A stretch of DNA of 64,000 bases from Breoghania sp. (GCF_030066895.1 NZ_JASJAV010000003.1:62001-126000), one strand, 5' to 3'. Counted from the first letter of the stretch, positions 1 through 9,796 are shown. Notes: a model not told the origin generated them from the sequence alone. Translations and numbers: made by a program.

Positions 1-1717
1 CGCGGCCACGACCTTGATCAGCGACACGCTGCGCACGGGCTTGACCAGATAGGTATCGAACCCGGCAGCGCGTAGCGCAGGCAACTGGCCGCGTTCGGCC
101 GGAATGACCAGAACGATGACGGGCGCCGTTAATTCCTTGCCCCGCACGCCTTCAAGCTAGTGGGCCGGATCGCGAAGCGAGGCATGGTCGACCAGCAACA
201 CATCCGAGGCGGCTTTGACGTCGGCCTGTTCGTCAACCTGATCCACCGTGAAGCCAAGATCGCGCAACCGGCGCTCCATCAGGGTACCGCCATCCCTTCC
301 GAATAGAGCAGGCCAATGCGACGGTCGGCGAAATCCGCCCGGTTCGGTAGGGCGGTGTCCTTGCCGGCGGCAACGTCGAAATCGAAGGAGAAGGTCGCGC
401 CCTGTCCGGGCTCGCTATCGATGGAGATACGTCCGTTCATCGCCTCGACGATGCGCTGCGAAATCGCAAGGCCGAGGCCGGTGCCGCCGTAGCGCCGGGC
501 CGGACCGAGATCGACCTGTTCGAATTCGGTGAAAAGCCGCCCGGCCGCCTCGGTGGTCAGATCGATACCGGTATCGTGAACGCGGGCGGTCAGGCGCAGG
601 GTTCCGTTCTTGGCGGGGATTTCACCCGTGCCGTGGGACGGCGCACGGAGGATCTCGATCAGCACGCCGCCACGGTCTGTGAACTTGATGCCGTTTCCGG
701 CCAAATTGATGAGGACTGGCACAGGCGCGCAGCATCAAGGAGGACGTCCTCCGGCACATCCGGGGCGACGTAGCACGCGATATCGAGGCCCTTGACCTGA
801 GCGCGCGGGGCGAGAAGCTCGACCACCCGTTCCGCCAGAAGCTCCAGACGGGTCGGTGTCGGCTGCAGGACCATCTTACCCGCTTCGATCCGCGAGAAAT
901 CCAGCACCTCATCGATCAGCCCAAGCAGCGCCTCGCCGGAGGAGGCGATCGCGTCGACGTAGCTCGCCTGTTCCGCGGTCAGACTGGTGTCTCGCAAAAG
1001 CGTGCCCATGCCGAGGATGCCGTTCAAGGGCGTGCGGATTTTATGGCTGACGGTCGCCAGAAAGCGCGACTTGGCCTGATTGGCCGACTGGGCCAGATCG
1101 CGGGCCTCGACAAGCGCCTCTTCCGCCCGGCGCCAGGGGGTGACATCGCGCAGAATCGTCTGCACCACCGGACCGAGACCGCCGTCGCGTACAGGCACAT
1201 CGAGACGGGCAAACCAACGCGGACCGGCCGCCGTTTCCAGCGCGAGATCGCCGGTGCCGGGCAGAACGTCGTCCCCGACGCCTGAGGATTGCGCCCGCGG
1301 CAGACGGAAAGGTTCATCGCCGAGCCGAGCCGGGCCGGATCGCAATTGAAGGAGCGCACAAACGTCTCATTGGCATAGACGATGCGCCCGCGCATCCCGC
1401 CTGAAGATGACATCTCCGAGCGCGTTGATGACGGAGATATGGCAATCGTCGAATTCGCGCAATTCCCAGACGAGATCGTCGAGCGCTTCCGCCTGGCGGC
1501 GCAACTCAGCCGTTTCCGCCTCGTGAGCGGACTTGTGCCCGCCGATATCGACGGCCCGCAGGATCGCAACAGCACCGGCACCGGCCAGGAAAGCAATGGC
1601 GAGACCGGCGAGAGGCGCCGGGGACGGACGGTCGAGGAGGAAGACGCCAAAGGCAATAGCGGCGAGAACAAGCGCGGATGCGGCCGAAAGAAACCAGGGC
1701 GTGATGTGATGGCGCAC
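1..1717 (-). pseudogene. Hybrid sensor histidine kinase, broken, continues past left edge
   Basis: This was a membrane-bound hybrid histidine kinase. Reading from a GTG at 1717 there are two hydrophobic segments, a short linker and a PAS-like domain (motif IVYANETFVRSF), then a HisKA domain with the H-box SHKIRTPLNG at about 1050-1020, an HATPase domain with an N-box (NLAGNGIKFTD) and a G2 box (GGTGLGLAIS), and finally a receiver domain cut by the window edge. The frame shifts at least at about 1385, 1345, 720 and 285, and an in-frame TAG lies at 157-159 inside the receiver. Two signature residues are also altered: the H-box has Lys (codon 1040-1042) where Glu follows the phospho-His, and the G1 motif reads DTGID instead of DTGIG. 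The signal and the partner regulator are unknown. The gene is very unlikely to make a working kinase. Confidence 0.85.
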
Positions 1718-2029
1718 ATTGGTATGCGGCTCGTACCAGGCGGTGTTTTCAGTGTGGGAAGGTGGGACAGAAGTCGATTGCGAACGCGAGTGGGCGGAAG
1801 ACGATGCGGATTGCGCGTCCTCAAAACCGTCACCGGTGTTTTCTACCCCTTACCGCATGGGCGGTTTCAGTCCCTGTCTACCCCGTCAGGAACGCTTGCC
1901 CGAACGCGCGAAATTCGCGGAAATCGCGCGGCAACCGTCTCCCGTTGCAGACAATGTGGCGCAAAGGCATTGCCAAAGCCTTGCGATGATCCGCGACAGA
2001 TCCTTCCGATCCGACGGATTGTCCGGTTT
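1718..2029. other. Intergenic region upstream of the kinase remnant
   Basis: This is a gap of about 310 bases between the end of comM and the start of the kinase remnant, both on the minus strand. It should hold the kinase promoter. I see no convincing hairpin terminator, RNA gene or conserved reading frame in it. Confidence 0.4.
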
Positions 2030-3594
2030 TCAGGGATTGAGCTGTCGCGTGCGTGTGCGGCTAAGGTCAGGCAGCCGAGGTCGTTGTGCGCCGGAACCGC
2101 GATAGGCGAGGGCTTCGGCGATATGGGAGCGGCCAACCTCAGCACATCCGTCGAGATCCGCGAGGGTGCGGGCGAGCTTGAGGACCCGGTGATAGCCGCG
2201 CGCCGACAATGCCAACGCATCGGCGGCTTCGCTCAACAACGTCACCCCGGCATCATCCGGCCGGGCAACCTGTTCGATCAATCGTGCGCCCGCCTGGGCA
2301 TTGCAGCGGGCCGCAACATCGAGCGCGGCATACCGTTCCGCCTGAAGCCTGCGCGCGATTGCGACACGCTCGGCAATTGACGCGGAGCTTCCCGAGACGC
2401 CGGGACGGATCAGATCATGGGCGGTTACAGCGGGGACCTGGATGGTCAGATCAATCCGATCGAGGAAGGGATCGGAGATGCGAGCTTGATAGTCGGCGGC
2501 ACATTGCGGCCCACGCGCGCATACATGGCCCGGTTCGCCCGCATGGCCGCACCGACACGGATTCATGGCGGCAACAAGCTGTATACGCGCAGGGTAGTGA
2601 CCCGTGATTGGCGCGCGCGATGACCGTTTCGCCGTTTTCCAGCGGCTGGCGCAGACTGTCGAGAACCTGCGGATTGAATTCGGGCAGCGCATCGAGAAAG
2701 AGAACGCCATTATGGGCAAGCGAGGCTTCGCCCGGACGCGCCTTGATGCCGCCGCCGACCAGAGCGGGAATCGAGGCGGAATGATGCGGCGCGCGGAAGG
2801 GGCGGCGATCTGACAGACGCCCATCGGCCAGTTCACCGGCGAGCGAGGCGATCATGGAGACCTCCAGAAGCTCTTTCGGCGTCAACGGCGGCAGGATGGA
2901 GGGAAGGCAAGCGGCCAGCATCGATTTGCCCGCACCGGGTGGCCCGACCATCAGCAGGTTGTGTCCTCCGACCGCCGCCACTTCCAAGGCGCGGCGCGCG
3001 CTTTCCTGACCGCGCACCTCCGACATGCCGGGCAGGTCTTCGGCAAACGGCTTCAATCCGGCACGCGGCCGGGCGAGGAGCTGCGTTCCCTTGAAATGAC
3101 TGGCGAGCTGAATGAGGCTGCGAGGCGCCAGAATATCCATGTCGGAACTTGCCCAGGCGGCTTCCGAGCCGCCGTCGGCGGGACAGATGAGCCCGCGTTC
3201 CATCGCATTGGCCCCCATGGCCGCGGGCAACACGCCGGCGACGGGTGCGATCGTGCCGTCGAGCGCCAGTTCGCCGACCACCACATAGCCCCATCAGCTT
3301 TTCCGCCGGAATGGCGCCCATGGCAGCCATCAGACCGAGCGCGATCGGCAGATCGTAATGCGAGCCTTCCTTGGGCAGGTCCGCAGGCGCGAGATTGACC
3401 GTTATCCGCTTGGCGGGAAGCGACATTCCCGATGCAAGCAGGGCACTTCTGACGCGCTCCCTGCTCTCGCCCACCGCCTTGTCGGCCAGACCAACAATGT
3501 TGAAGACGACAGATCCTGGCCCGACCTGAACCTGAACATCGACAGGAACCGCCTCGATCCCCTGGAAGGCCACTGTCGTGACGCGACTGACCAT
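2030..3594 (-). pseudogene. comM: ComM/YifB family Mg-chelatase-like AAA+ ATPase, frameshifted
   Basis: ComM is a hexameric AAA+ helicase that promotes branch migration when DNA is integrated during natural transformation. The N-terminal domain starts at an ATG at 3594, behind a GAGGG ribosome site, and runs in one frame to about 3290. The ATPase core, with Walker A GPPGAGKS, lies in a second frame, and the C-terminal domain (from about 2600) in a third. The shift near 2600 looks like loss of two single C residues from CC pairs. The Walker B segment reads VLFLDALPEF where the family has VLFLDELPEF, so the catalytic Glu is Ala (codon 2688-2690). The remaining sequence is well conserved, so the lesions look recent. 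ComM is dispensable in most bacteria, which fits the pattern of decay in this window. Confidence 0.88.
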
Positions 3595-3710
3595 GCTGCC
3601 CTCAACCTTTCGGCCGTCTCCACCCGGAATTTACCCTACGGTGTGTTTTCAGGCGTTTCAAGAACGTAATGAGAACAAAGAGGACCCGAAACCCAAGATC
3701 CTAAAACAAC

Positions 3711-3736
3711 GAAAAAGGCCGGCAAGTGCCGGCCTC
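3711..3736 (-). terminator. Rho-independent terminator for the small membrane ORF
   Basis: A perfect stem GGCCGGC / GCCGGCC (3717-3723 and 3728-3734) with an AAGT loop is followed on the minus strand by a run of five T (plus-strand AAAAA at 3712-3716). It lies about 20 bases past the stop of the 27-residue ORF and probably ends that transcript. Confidence 0.75.
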
Positions 3737-3756
3737 TTCGATTTAGGAATTTGCCC

Positions 3757-3840
3757 TCAGGCAACTGCGAGAATAATTGCGGTTGCGGCGCCGCCGGCAA
3801 TCAGCGGCACGAGAAGAAAGGGCAGGGTCAGGCGAACCAT
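3757..3840 (-). CDS. 27-residue single-pass membrane peptide, function unknown
   Basis: A very short frame encodes 27 residues that are almost entirely hydrophobic: MVRLTLPFLL, then VPLIAGGAAT, then AIILAVA. Only one charged residue (Arg3) precedes the membrane segment, so it is predicted to be a single-pass inner-membrane peptide. Three things support a real gene: a strong ribosome site (GGAAGGAAA) about five bases upstream of the ATG, an intrinsic terminator immediately after the stop, and a location in an otherwise non-coding gap between gshB and comM. Automatic annotation would normally miss it because of its size. I do not recognise a family and assign no function. Confidence 0.55.
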   Translation of the reverse strand: MVRLTLPFLLVPLIAGGAATAIILAVA

Positions 3841-4022
3841 CGGGTTTCCTTCCTACGCCAAGTTCAGCCGCCGCGTTCGGGCTGCGTCTTATACAGGAAG
3901 GCGCATGTCTCATTTGCGAGTTTTTTTTCGCATCTAGCGAAAAATTATTCGCTTTCAATACCCCGTTTGACGTTGCCCGCAATTTGCGCAGGCCCAACCC
4001 GTGTGCAGGTAACCTCCCCGGC

Positions 4023-4967
4023 TCAACCGGCCCGCTTGGCCTCGATCACATCCCAGACGCGAGCTGCGATATCGGGCCCGCCGAGCTTGGCAACCGCGCG
4101 GATACCCGTCGGCGCGGTGACGTTGATTTCCGTCAGCCAGCCGTCGATGACGTCAATGCCCACGAGCAGCAAGCCGCGCTCGCGCAGCCGTGCTCCGAGG
4201 CGGGCGCAGATTTCCCGCTCGCGATCGGTCAGATCGGATTCACGCGGAGCGCCACCGCGCACCATGTTGGAGCGCAGATCGCCTTCCGCCGGAAAACGGT
4301 TGACCGCGCCCGCGAACTCGCCGTCAACCAGTAGGATCCGCTTGTCACCGTGCTTGATGTTGGGCAGGAACTTCTGGATCACCCAGGACTCGTGGAAGGT
4401 GACGGCAAAGAAATCGTAGAGCGAGCCGTAGTTGAGATCGTCCTTCGTGATGCGGAAGACCGCCGCGCCGCCATGGCCGAAAAGTGGCTTCATGACGATC
4501 TCGTCGTGCTCGGCGCGGAAGGTGTCGATTTCGCTCTTGTCGCGCGTGATCAGCGTGGGCGGCATCAGATCGGCGAATTCGGTGACGAAGAGCTTTTCAG
4601 GCGCGTTGCGCACCGATGTCGGATCGTTCACCACCAACGTGTTCGGGTGGATCTTCTCCAGCATGTGCGTGGCGGCGATGTAGGAGAGATCAAAGGGCGG
4701 ATCCTGACGCATCAGGATGACGTCGATCTCGCTCATGTCCGTGCGCACGCCCTCGCCAAGCGTGTAGTAATCGGCAAGATCGTCACGCACCTCGACCGGC
4801 TCGAGCCGCGCGGTGACGGTGTTGCCGGTCATCGCCAGACTGTCGGGCGTGTAGTGATACAGCGTGTGACTGCGCTTTTGAGCTTCCAGCATCAAGGCGA
4901 AGGCGCTGTCTCCGGCCATGTTGATCGTGGAAATGTGGTCCATCTGGACGGCGACGCGAAGCGGCAT
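4023..4967 (-). CDS. gshB: Glutathione synthase
   Basis: GshB joins gamma-glutamylcysteine and glycine with ATP to make glutathione in the cytosol. The 314-residue product has the usual length. The N-terminal prokaryotic glutathione synthase domain begins MPLRVAVQMDHI, and the ATP-grasp domain shows VMKPLFGHGGAAVFRI and the C-terminal signature INVTAPTGIRAV. The ATG at 4967 has GGAG nine bases upstream. Its neighbour dut lies on the same strand with a gap of about 160 bases, so it may have its own promoter. In many rhizobia gshB sits next to yraN/rsmI. Here those genes are about 4 kb away, which suggests a local rearrangement. Confidence 0.95.
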   Translation of the reverse strand: MPLRVAVQMDHISTINMAGDSAFALMLEAQKRSHTLYHYTPDSLAMTGNTVTARLEPVEVRDDLADYYTLGEGVRTDMSEIDVILMRQDPPFDLSYIAATHMLEKIHPNTLVVNDPTSVRNAPEKLFVTEFADLMPPTLITRDKSEIDTFRAEHDEIVMKPLFGHGGAAVFRITKDDLNYGSLYDFFAVTFHESWVIQKFLPNIKHGDKRILLVDGEFAGAVNRFPAEGDLRSNMVRGGAPRESDLTDREREICARLGARLRERGLLLVGIDVIDGWLTEINVTAPTGIRAVAKLGGPDIAARVWDVIEAKRAG

Positions 4968-5124
4968 AAGCTTTGGCTCCGATGAAATTCAGGTCGCCCG
5001 CTTGGGACAGCGGCAATGGTTATCAGGAACAAGTCGGCCGTCTTGTGAGGCCGACGGGGGTGGGTTTCGTCATTCATATGTGGTGGCGGCGCGGATTTGT
5101 CCACGCCGCACTGCACCTGAGCCG

Positions 5125-5580
5125 CTAATGCGTGCCGGTGGAGCCGAAACCACGCCCACCGCGAACCGTTGCACCGAGATCGTCGACGGGAATGATCTCG
5201 GCGCGCGAAACCGGCGCGACGACGAGCTGGGCGATCCGCGCGCCGCGGGTGACCTCGAAGGGCTCCTGACCCAGATTGATCAGGATTACCTTAATTTCAC
5301 CGCGGTAATCCGCGTCGATCGTGCCCGGCGTATTGAGGACGGTAACCCCGTTCTTGATCGCCAGACCGGAGCGCGGGCGAACCTGGGCCTCAAAGCCCGG
5401 CGGAAGGGCGATGGCGATCCCGGTGGAGACCAGGGCGCGCTCACCGGGGGCGAGGCGCACCGGCTCTCCCTCCTCCAATGCGGCCATGAGATCGACCCCA
5501 GCTGCTTCTTCGCTCTGATATTCCGGCAGGGGTAGGCCGACACCGTGCGCCAGAAGGCGCAATTTAACGGGAACGCTCAT
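5125..5580 (-). CDS. dut: Deoxyuridine 5'-triphosphate nucleotidohydrolase
   Basis: dUTPase hydrolyses dUTP to dUMP and pyrophosphate, which keeps uracil out of DNA and supplies dUMP for thymidylate synthesis. The 151-residue product has the trimeric dUTPase motifs: [22 protein letters not shown] and the C-terminal [10 protein letters not shown] that closes over the active site. Its ATG overlaps the stop of coaBC as ATGA, so the two genes are almost certainly translationally coupled. The gene ends with TAG, one of many intact genes here that use TAG as a normal stop. Confidence 0.96.
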   Translation of the reverse strand: MSVPVKLRLLAHGVGLPLPEYQSEEAAGVDLMAALEEGEPVRLAPGERALVSTGIAIALPPGFEAQVRPRSGLAIKNGVTVLNTPGTIDADYRGEIKVILINLGQEPFEVTRGARIAQLVVAPVSRAEIIPVDDLGATVRGGRGFGSTGTH

Positions 5581-6818
5581 TCATCCTCCGGTTCAAAATA
5601 GGCCGCAATCCGCGCGACGAGCCGCTCTGCCACCTGCCGCTTGTCGAGCCGGGGCCATTCTTCGACGCCGTCATGGAAGACGAGTCTGATCTCGTTGGTA
5701 TTGCCGCCCATGATACCTTCGCCCGTTGACGGCAGACTGACATCGTTGGCGACGATCCAGTCCGCGCCCTTGTGGGCAAGCTTGGCTTGGGCGTTGGCCA
5801 GGAGATCAGCCGTTTCCGCGGCAAAGCCCACGACAAGGGCGGGGCGATCTTTCGTGCGGTGACCGATCCCGGCGAGAATGTCGGGATTCTCCGCAAATTC
5901 GAGCATCGGCGGACGTCCGGACCCGTCCTTCTTGATCTTCTGCGCCGCCGTCCCCTTGGCTCGCCAGTCGGCGACCGCAGCAGCCAGAACGGCGATGTCG
6001 GCGGGAAGGGCGGCATCCACAGCCGCCTGCATTTCGCGCGCGGTTTCCACGTGCACGACCTCGACCCCGGCGGGATCAGGCACGGTGACAGGACCCGAAA
6101 CGAGCACGACCTCCGCACCTGCGGCGGCAGCCGCAGCGGCAATCGCATGCCCCTGCTTGCCGGAGGACCGGTTGGCGATGTAGCGCACCGGATCGATCGG
6201 CTCATGGGTCGGGCCGGAGGTGACGACCACGCGGCGCCCAGCCAAAGGGCGCGCTACACCCGGTGCGGGCGATGTCTCGAAATGCGCCTGGACCGCGGCG
6301 GCGATATCCAACGGTTCGGCCATGCGCCCGACACCGGCTTCTCCGGATTCCGCCATTTCCCCGCTCATCGGACCGATGAACGCGATCCCGTCGGCACGAA
6401 GCTGCGCCACGTTGCGCTGCGTTGCCGGATTGGCCCACATCACTGAATTCATTGCAGGCGCGATGAGAATCGGCGTCTTGGAGGCAAGGAGCGTCGCGGT
6501 TGCCAGATCGTCCGCCAGCCCGTGCACCATCTTGGCCATCAGATCGGCGGTCGCAGGGGCGACAAGCACGAGATCGGCCTCGCGCAGCAATCGGATATGG
6601 CCGACGTCATGTTCGGCCGCGCGGTCGAAAAGCTCGATGAAAACCTGATTGCCGGTAATCGCACCGAACGCGAGCGGGGTGACGAACCGTTGCGCCGCCG
6701 GGGTCATCACGGCCCGTACGCTTGCCCCGCGTTCGCGAAGACGGCGAACGAGATCCAGCGCCTTGTAAACGGCGATCCCGCCCGAGACGATCAACAGAAT
6801 GCGTTTGTCATGCAGCAT
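5577..6818 (-). CDS. coaBC: Bifunctional phosphopantothenoylcysteine decarboxylase / phosphopantothenate-cysteine ligase
   Basis: CoaBC carries out two successive steps of coenzyme A synthesis: CoaB ligates cysteine to 4'-phosphopantothenate, and CoaC (an FMN-dependent decarboxylase) converts the product to phosphopantetheine. The N-terminal flavoprotein half starts [15 protein letters not shown] and has the catalytic His in EHDVGHIRL and the PAMN motif. The C-terminal ligase half begins around residue 190 with the [16 protein letters not shown] motif. I chose the ATG at 6818 because AGAGG lies about ten bases upstream and the protein then starts at the family's usual point (413 residues). 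Longer in-frame starts at 6842 and 6890 exist. It is followed by dut with an ATGA overlap. The pathway gene coaE is also in this window. Confidence 0.95.
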   Translation of the reverse strand: MLHDKRILLIVSGGIAVYKALDLVRRLRERGASVRAVMTPAAQRFVTPLAFGAITGNQVFIELFDRAAEHDVGHIRLLREADLVLVAPATADLMAKMVHGLADDLATATLLASKTPILIAPAMNSVMWANPATQRNVAQLRADGIAFIGPMSGEMAESGEAGVGRMAEPLDIAAAVQAHFETSPAPGVARPLAGRRVVVTSGPTHEPIDPVRYIANRSSGKQGHAIAAAAAAAGAEVVLVSGPVTVPDPAGVEVVHVETAREMQAAVDAALPADIAVLAAAVADWRAKGTAAQKIKKDGSGRPPMLEFAENPDILAGIGHRTKDRPALVVGFAAETADLLANAQAKLAHKGADWIVANDVSLPSTGEGIMGGNTNEIRLVFHDGVEEWPRLDKRQVAERLVARIAAYFEPEDE

Positions 6819-6898
6819 GAAGTAGCCTCTGCGACGGGACATCCCGCCGAATGCCTGTCCCGCCGGGGAGGCGGGACAGGGACAGTGCAATGCGGATA

Positions 6899-8116
6899 TC
6901 AGTTGACCGCCTGGAAGGTCTTCGGCGCGGGCGAGATGACGTTCAAGCCGGAGCCAGCCGCCTCGTAAACCGCCAGACCGCGCTCGTTGGTGCCGTCGCG
7001 GTTGAAGCGGAAGACGCCGTCAATGCCGAGGAAGCCGTCGCGATTGGTCAACACGCCGGCGGAGAAGCGACGCTGACCGGCGCTGCGCACCAGACCGGCG
7101 GCGAGCACGGTCGCGTCATAGGCGAGCGTGGCGTTACGCGGCGGCGGCGATCCGTAAGCGGCGGCATAGCGCGGCGCAAAGGCCTTGAAGCCTTCCTTGT
7201 CGGGGGCCGGATACCAGCCGCCCGCGACCAGACGATCGGACAGCACCTCGGGATCATCCCACTGCCCGGAGCCGAGGAACTTGACCGCGTCGCGCTTGAT
7301 GCCCTGTGCGATCAGCACGCCAATCGCATAGGCGGGAACGCCGCCGCCATCGGGAATGAAGATGGCATCGGCGCGGCTTGCGGAACTGACAAGGTCCGTC
7401 GCCTTCACCTTCAGATCCGCCGTATCGACCCCGCGCGCGGGGTCGACATTGTAGCGCTCGATCCCGACGATCCGTCCGCCGGTCCGTCCGACGGCCTGGC
7501 GGAACGCGCCTTCCGCGATCGCACCGTAGCTGTTGTCGGGGATAAGGGCCGCATAGGAGGAGCGCCCCTTAGAATTGGCATAGGAGATGATGCGTGACAC
7601 GTCCTGCTGCGGCAGAAAGGAGAGCAGGTAGACACCCGGTGAGGGCGTCGATGCATCAGAGGAGAAGGCGATGACGGGCACGCCCGACGTGCGCGCGGCA
7701 GCGGCCGCGCCGCTGACGGCCGGCGCGAAGACTGGGCCGAGAATGAGTTCGGCGCCTTCGGAAATTGCAGCCTGCGCAGCCGCACGTCCGCCGTCAGCCG
7801 TGCCGCTCGTATCCTTGACCAGGACCTGAACGTCGGCGCCGGGGAAGTCCTTCAATGCCAGTTCGGATGCATTGCGGAACACGGTCGCGATCTGCCCCGC
7901 ATTGGATCCGGCGGATTTCGGAAGCAGCAGCGCCACACGAACCGCGCCGTTTCCGACGACTTCGCCGGTCGGCGTACCGGTTCCCTGCCCCAGGCCGGAC
8001 TGCGGATAGAAACCAGGCGTTGAACCGGTGCACGAGCCAAGCGCTCCGAGCGCTATCGCCATCACCGCCGCCACGATGGGTCTTGGGCTTCTGATCTGCC
8101 CGAATACACTGCGCAC
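6899..8116 (-). CDS. LppC-type lipoprotein, penicillin-binding protein activator family
   Basis: This is a periplasmic lipoprotein with the type 1 periplasmic-binding-protein fold related to LpoA/LppC and to leucine-binding proteins. In enterobacteria LpoA activates PBP1A. In alphaproteobacteria the role is less clear. A GTG at 8116 with GGAAGGA seven bases upstream gives a 405-residue product. Its signal peptide ends in the lipobox LGSC. The core contains LLLPKSAGSNAGQ near the N-terminus and ILGPVFAPAVSGAA. The gene is divergent from rsmI, an arrangement also seen in E. coli, where lpoA and rsmI are neighbours and yraN follows lpoA. Here rsmI and yraN follow on the other strand, which supports the assignment. 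Confidence 0.85.
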   Translation of the reverse strand: MRSVFGQIRSPRPIVAAVMAIALGALGSCTGSTPGFYPQSGLGQGTGTPTGEVVGNGAVRVALLLPKSAGSNAGQIATVFRNASELALKDFPGADVQVLVKDTSGTADGGRAAAQAAISEGAELILGPVFAPAVSGAAAAARTSGVPVIAFSSDASTPSPGVYLLSFLPQQDVSRIISYANSKGRSSYAALIPDNSYGAIAEGAFRQAVGRTGGRIVGIERYNVDPARGVDTADLKVKATDLVSSASRADAIFIPDGGGVPAYAIGVLIAQGIKRDAVKFLGSGQWDDPEVLSDRLVAGGWYPAPDKEGFKAFAPRYAAAYGSPPPRNATLAYDATVLAAGLVRSAGQRRFSAGVLTNRDGFLGIDGVFRFNRDGTNERGLAVYEAAGSGLNVISPAPKTFQAVN

Positions 8117-8400
8117 GTCTTGTCCTTCCCCGAAGTATCCCAAGCCTTTACGAAAGAATACCGGATTTTGGCGATTTGGCGTAAGCCTGTCAAAAACTTC
8201 GCACAAACCACCATCGCCACGGCTCGGCATCGACCTCTTATGAGGCGTATCGGTTGCACGGTTTGCAGGGCCGGCTCACAGCCGGTTACAAGGATCACCG
8301 AAGCTTCAAACGATGCCGGCAACCCTTCGCCGATGTCGTCATGGCCCATTTACCGCCGACAGGCAAGGCTGCCCGTTTTGGCAAGACAGGGACTTAACGA
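8117..8400. other. Divergent promoter region between the lipoprotein gene and rsmI
   Basis: These 284 bases separate two divergently transcribed genes and must contain promoters for both. I see no strong sigma-70 boxes, hairpin or operator-like palindrome that I would defend. Confidence 0.4.
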
Positions 8401-9348
8401 ATGGAAAGCGGGCCTTCAGGCGTAAATGAGCGCACGCCCGACGCGCATCCGCGCGACGTAAATACCCGACGCCGATACGTCATCGGCGCAACGAACTTCG
8501 ATGCGCCTGCAGCGGAGGCCGCCCTCCACGTCGTTTCCACGCCCATCGGAAATCTCGGTGATATTACCGTTCGCGCGTTGGAAACCCTGGCCGGATGCGA
8601 GCTGGTGGCCTGCGAGGACACGCGCGTCACACGGGTTCTGATGGAGCGCTACGAACTTTCCGCCCAGCTCGTTGCCTATCACGAACACAATGCCGCGAAG
8701 GTCGGACCGCACCTATTGGCCGCGCTGGAGGAGGGCAAGGCGGTGGCCATCGTGTCCGATGCCGGAACGCCGCTCCTGTCCGATCCCGGATACCGGCTAG
8801 TCGGCGCGGCGGTGGAGGCCGGTCACAAGGTGATCCCGGTGCCGGGGGCCTCCGCACTGCTTTGCACACTCGTGGGAGCGGGGCTACCGAGCAACACGGT
8901 GCTCTTTGCAGGGTTCCCGCCGACGAAAAAGGCCGCGCGTCAGACGAGGCTGGAGGAATTGTGCACCGTTTCGGCCACGACCGTCTTCTACGAATCACCG
9001 CGCAGGCTCTCCGCGACCCTTGCCGACATGATCCAGGTTCACGGGGACGACCATCGGGCCTGCGTGGCACGGGAGCTGACGAAGCGCTTCGAGACCTTCA
9101 AGCGCGGCACCTTGCGCGAGCTTGCCGATTTCTTCAAGGAAAACCCGCCAAAGGGGGAGATCGTCATCGTGCTCGCGCCGTCCGAGCCGCAGCAGGCGGA
9201 AGATGCGGACGTGGAGAAAATGCTGAAGGAGGCGCTTGCCGAAATGCCGGTCAGCGCGGCGGCCGCGCAGGTCGCCAAACGGACAGGACGCGACCGCAAG
9301 ACGCTCTACCGGCAGGCGCTGGCCCTTCGCAAGGGCGACGATGACTAG
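8401..9348 (+). CDS. rsmI: 16S rRNA (cytidine(1402)-2'-O)-methyltransferase
   Basis: RsmI methylates the 2'-OH of C1402 in 16S rRNA using S-adenosylmethionine, which fine-tunes decoding at the ribosomal P site. The 315-residue product is a tetrapyrrole-methylase-fold (class III) enzyme: LHVVSTPIGNLGD (about residues 42-54), the SAM-binding loop VSDAGTPLLSDPGYRLV and VPGASALLCTLVGAGL. About 40 residues precede the catalytic domain, so the true start may be further in. I kept the ATG at 8401 because no better start with a ribosome site is visible. The last codons overlap the start of yraN, which indicates a two-gene unit. Confidence 0.94.
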   Translation: MESGPSGVNERTPDAHPRDVNTRRRYVIGATNFDAPAAEAALHVVSTPIGNLGDITVRALETLAGCELVACEDTRVTRVLMERYELSAQLVAYHEHNAAKVGPHLLAALEEGKAVAIVSDAGTPLLSDPGYRLVGAAVEAGHKVIPVPGASALLCTLVGAGLPSNTVLFAGFPPTKKAARQTRLEELCTVSATTVFYESPRRLSATLADMIQVHGDDHRACVARELTKRFETFKRGTLRELADFFKENPPKGEIVIVLAPSEPQQAEDADVEKMLKEALAEMPVSAAAAQVAKRTGRDRKTLYRQALALRKGDDD

Positions 9349-9709
9349 GCGGTCGCGGCGAGCGGCCTATCAACACGGCCTCTCCGCCGAGAGCCGCGCC
9401 GCCCTGTGGCTGCGCCTCAAGGGCTACCGGATCCTGGCACGGCGCCACAAGACGCCCGTCGGCGAGATCGATCTGATCGCCCGGCGCGGAAAGACGGTTG
9501 CCTTCGTCGAGGTCAAGGCGCGGGAAAGCCGCGAGGCGGCGCTGGAAGCGATCACGCCACAGACGCAACGGCGCATCGTGGAGGCAGCACATCTGTGGCT
9601 GGCGCGCAATCCCCGCCACATGAATCACACCCTGCGCTTCGATGCCGTTCTGGTGACACCGCGACAAATTCCCCGCCATATCGCCAATGCTTGGAAGACG
9701 CCTCGGTGA
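9341..9709 (+). CDS. yraN: YraN family (UPF0102) putative endonuclease-like protein
   Basis: This is a small protein with the restriction-endonuclease-like fold of UPF0102. The ATG at 9341 lies inside the end of rsmI, so translation is coupled. The 122 residues contain the family's conserved core: GLSAESRAALWLRLKGYRIL near the start, then GEIDLIARRGKTVAFVEVKA, whose E-D...E-x-K pattern resembles a nuclease active site, and the late segment LRFDAVLV. The cellular role is not settled, although it is commonly linked to rsmI. After the stop comes an AT-rich stretch of about 110 bases leading to cysK. Confidence 0.93.
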   Translation: MTRRSRRAAYQHGLSAESRAALWLRLKGYRILARRHKTPVGEIDLIARRGKTVAFVEVKARESREAALEAITPQTQRRIVEAAHLWLARNPRHMNHTLRFDAVLVTPRQIPRHIANAWKTPR

Positions 9710-9781
9710 GGGTCAAGGCCCTCCTGTCGATCCCCTTTCACGAAACAAAATTCGACGCAACGTTAGCTTATATGAATTTCG

Positions 9782-9796
9782 TAGAAAATTTTTCTA
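9782..9796. promoter_or_regulatory. 15-bp perfect palindrome upstream of cysK
   Basis: TAGAAAA-T-TTTTCTA is a perfect 7-bp inverted repeat with a one-base centre, set in an AT-rich block about 150 bases upstream of the cysK ATG. It looks like an operator for a dimeric regulator. It resembles the Irr-type box TTTAGAA-N3-TTCTAAA, but the half-site spacing differs (N5), so the regulator remains open. Confidence 0.35.
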
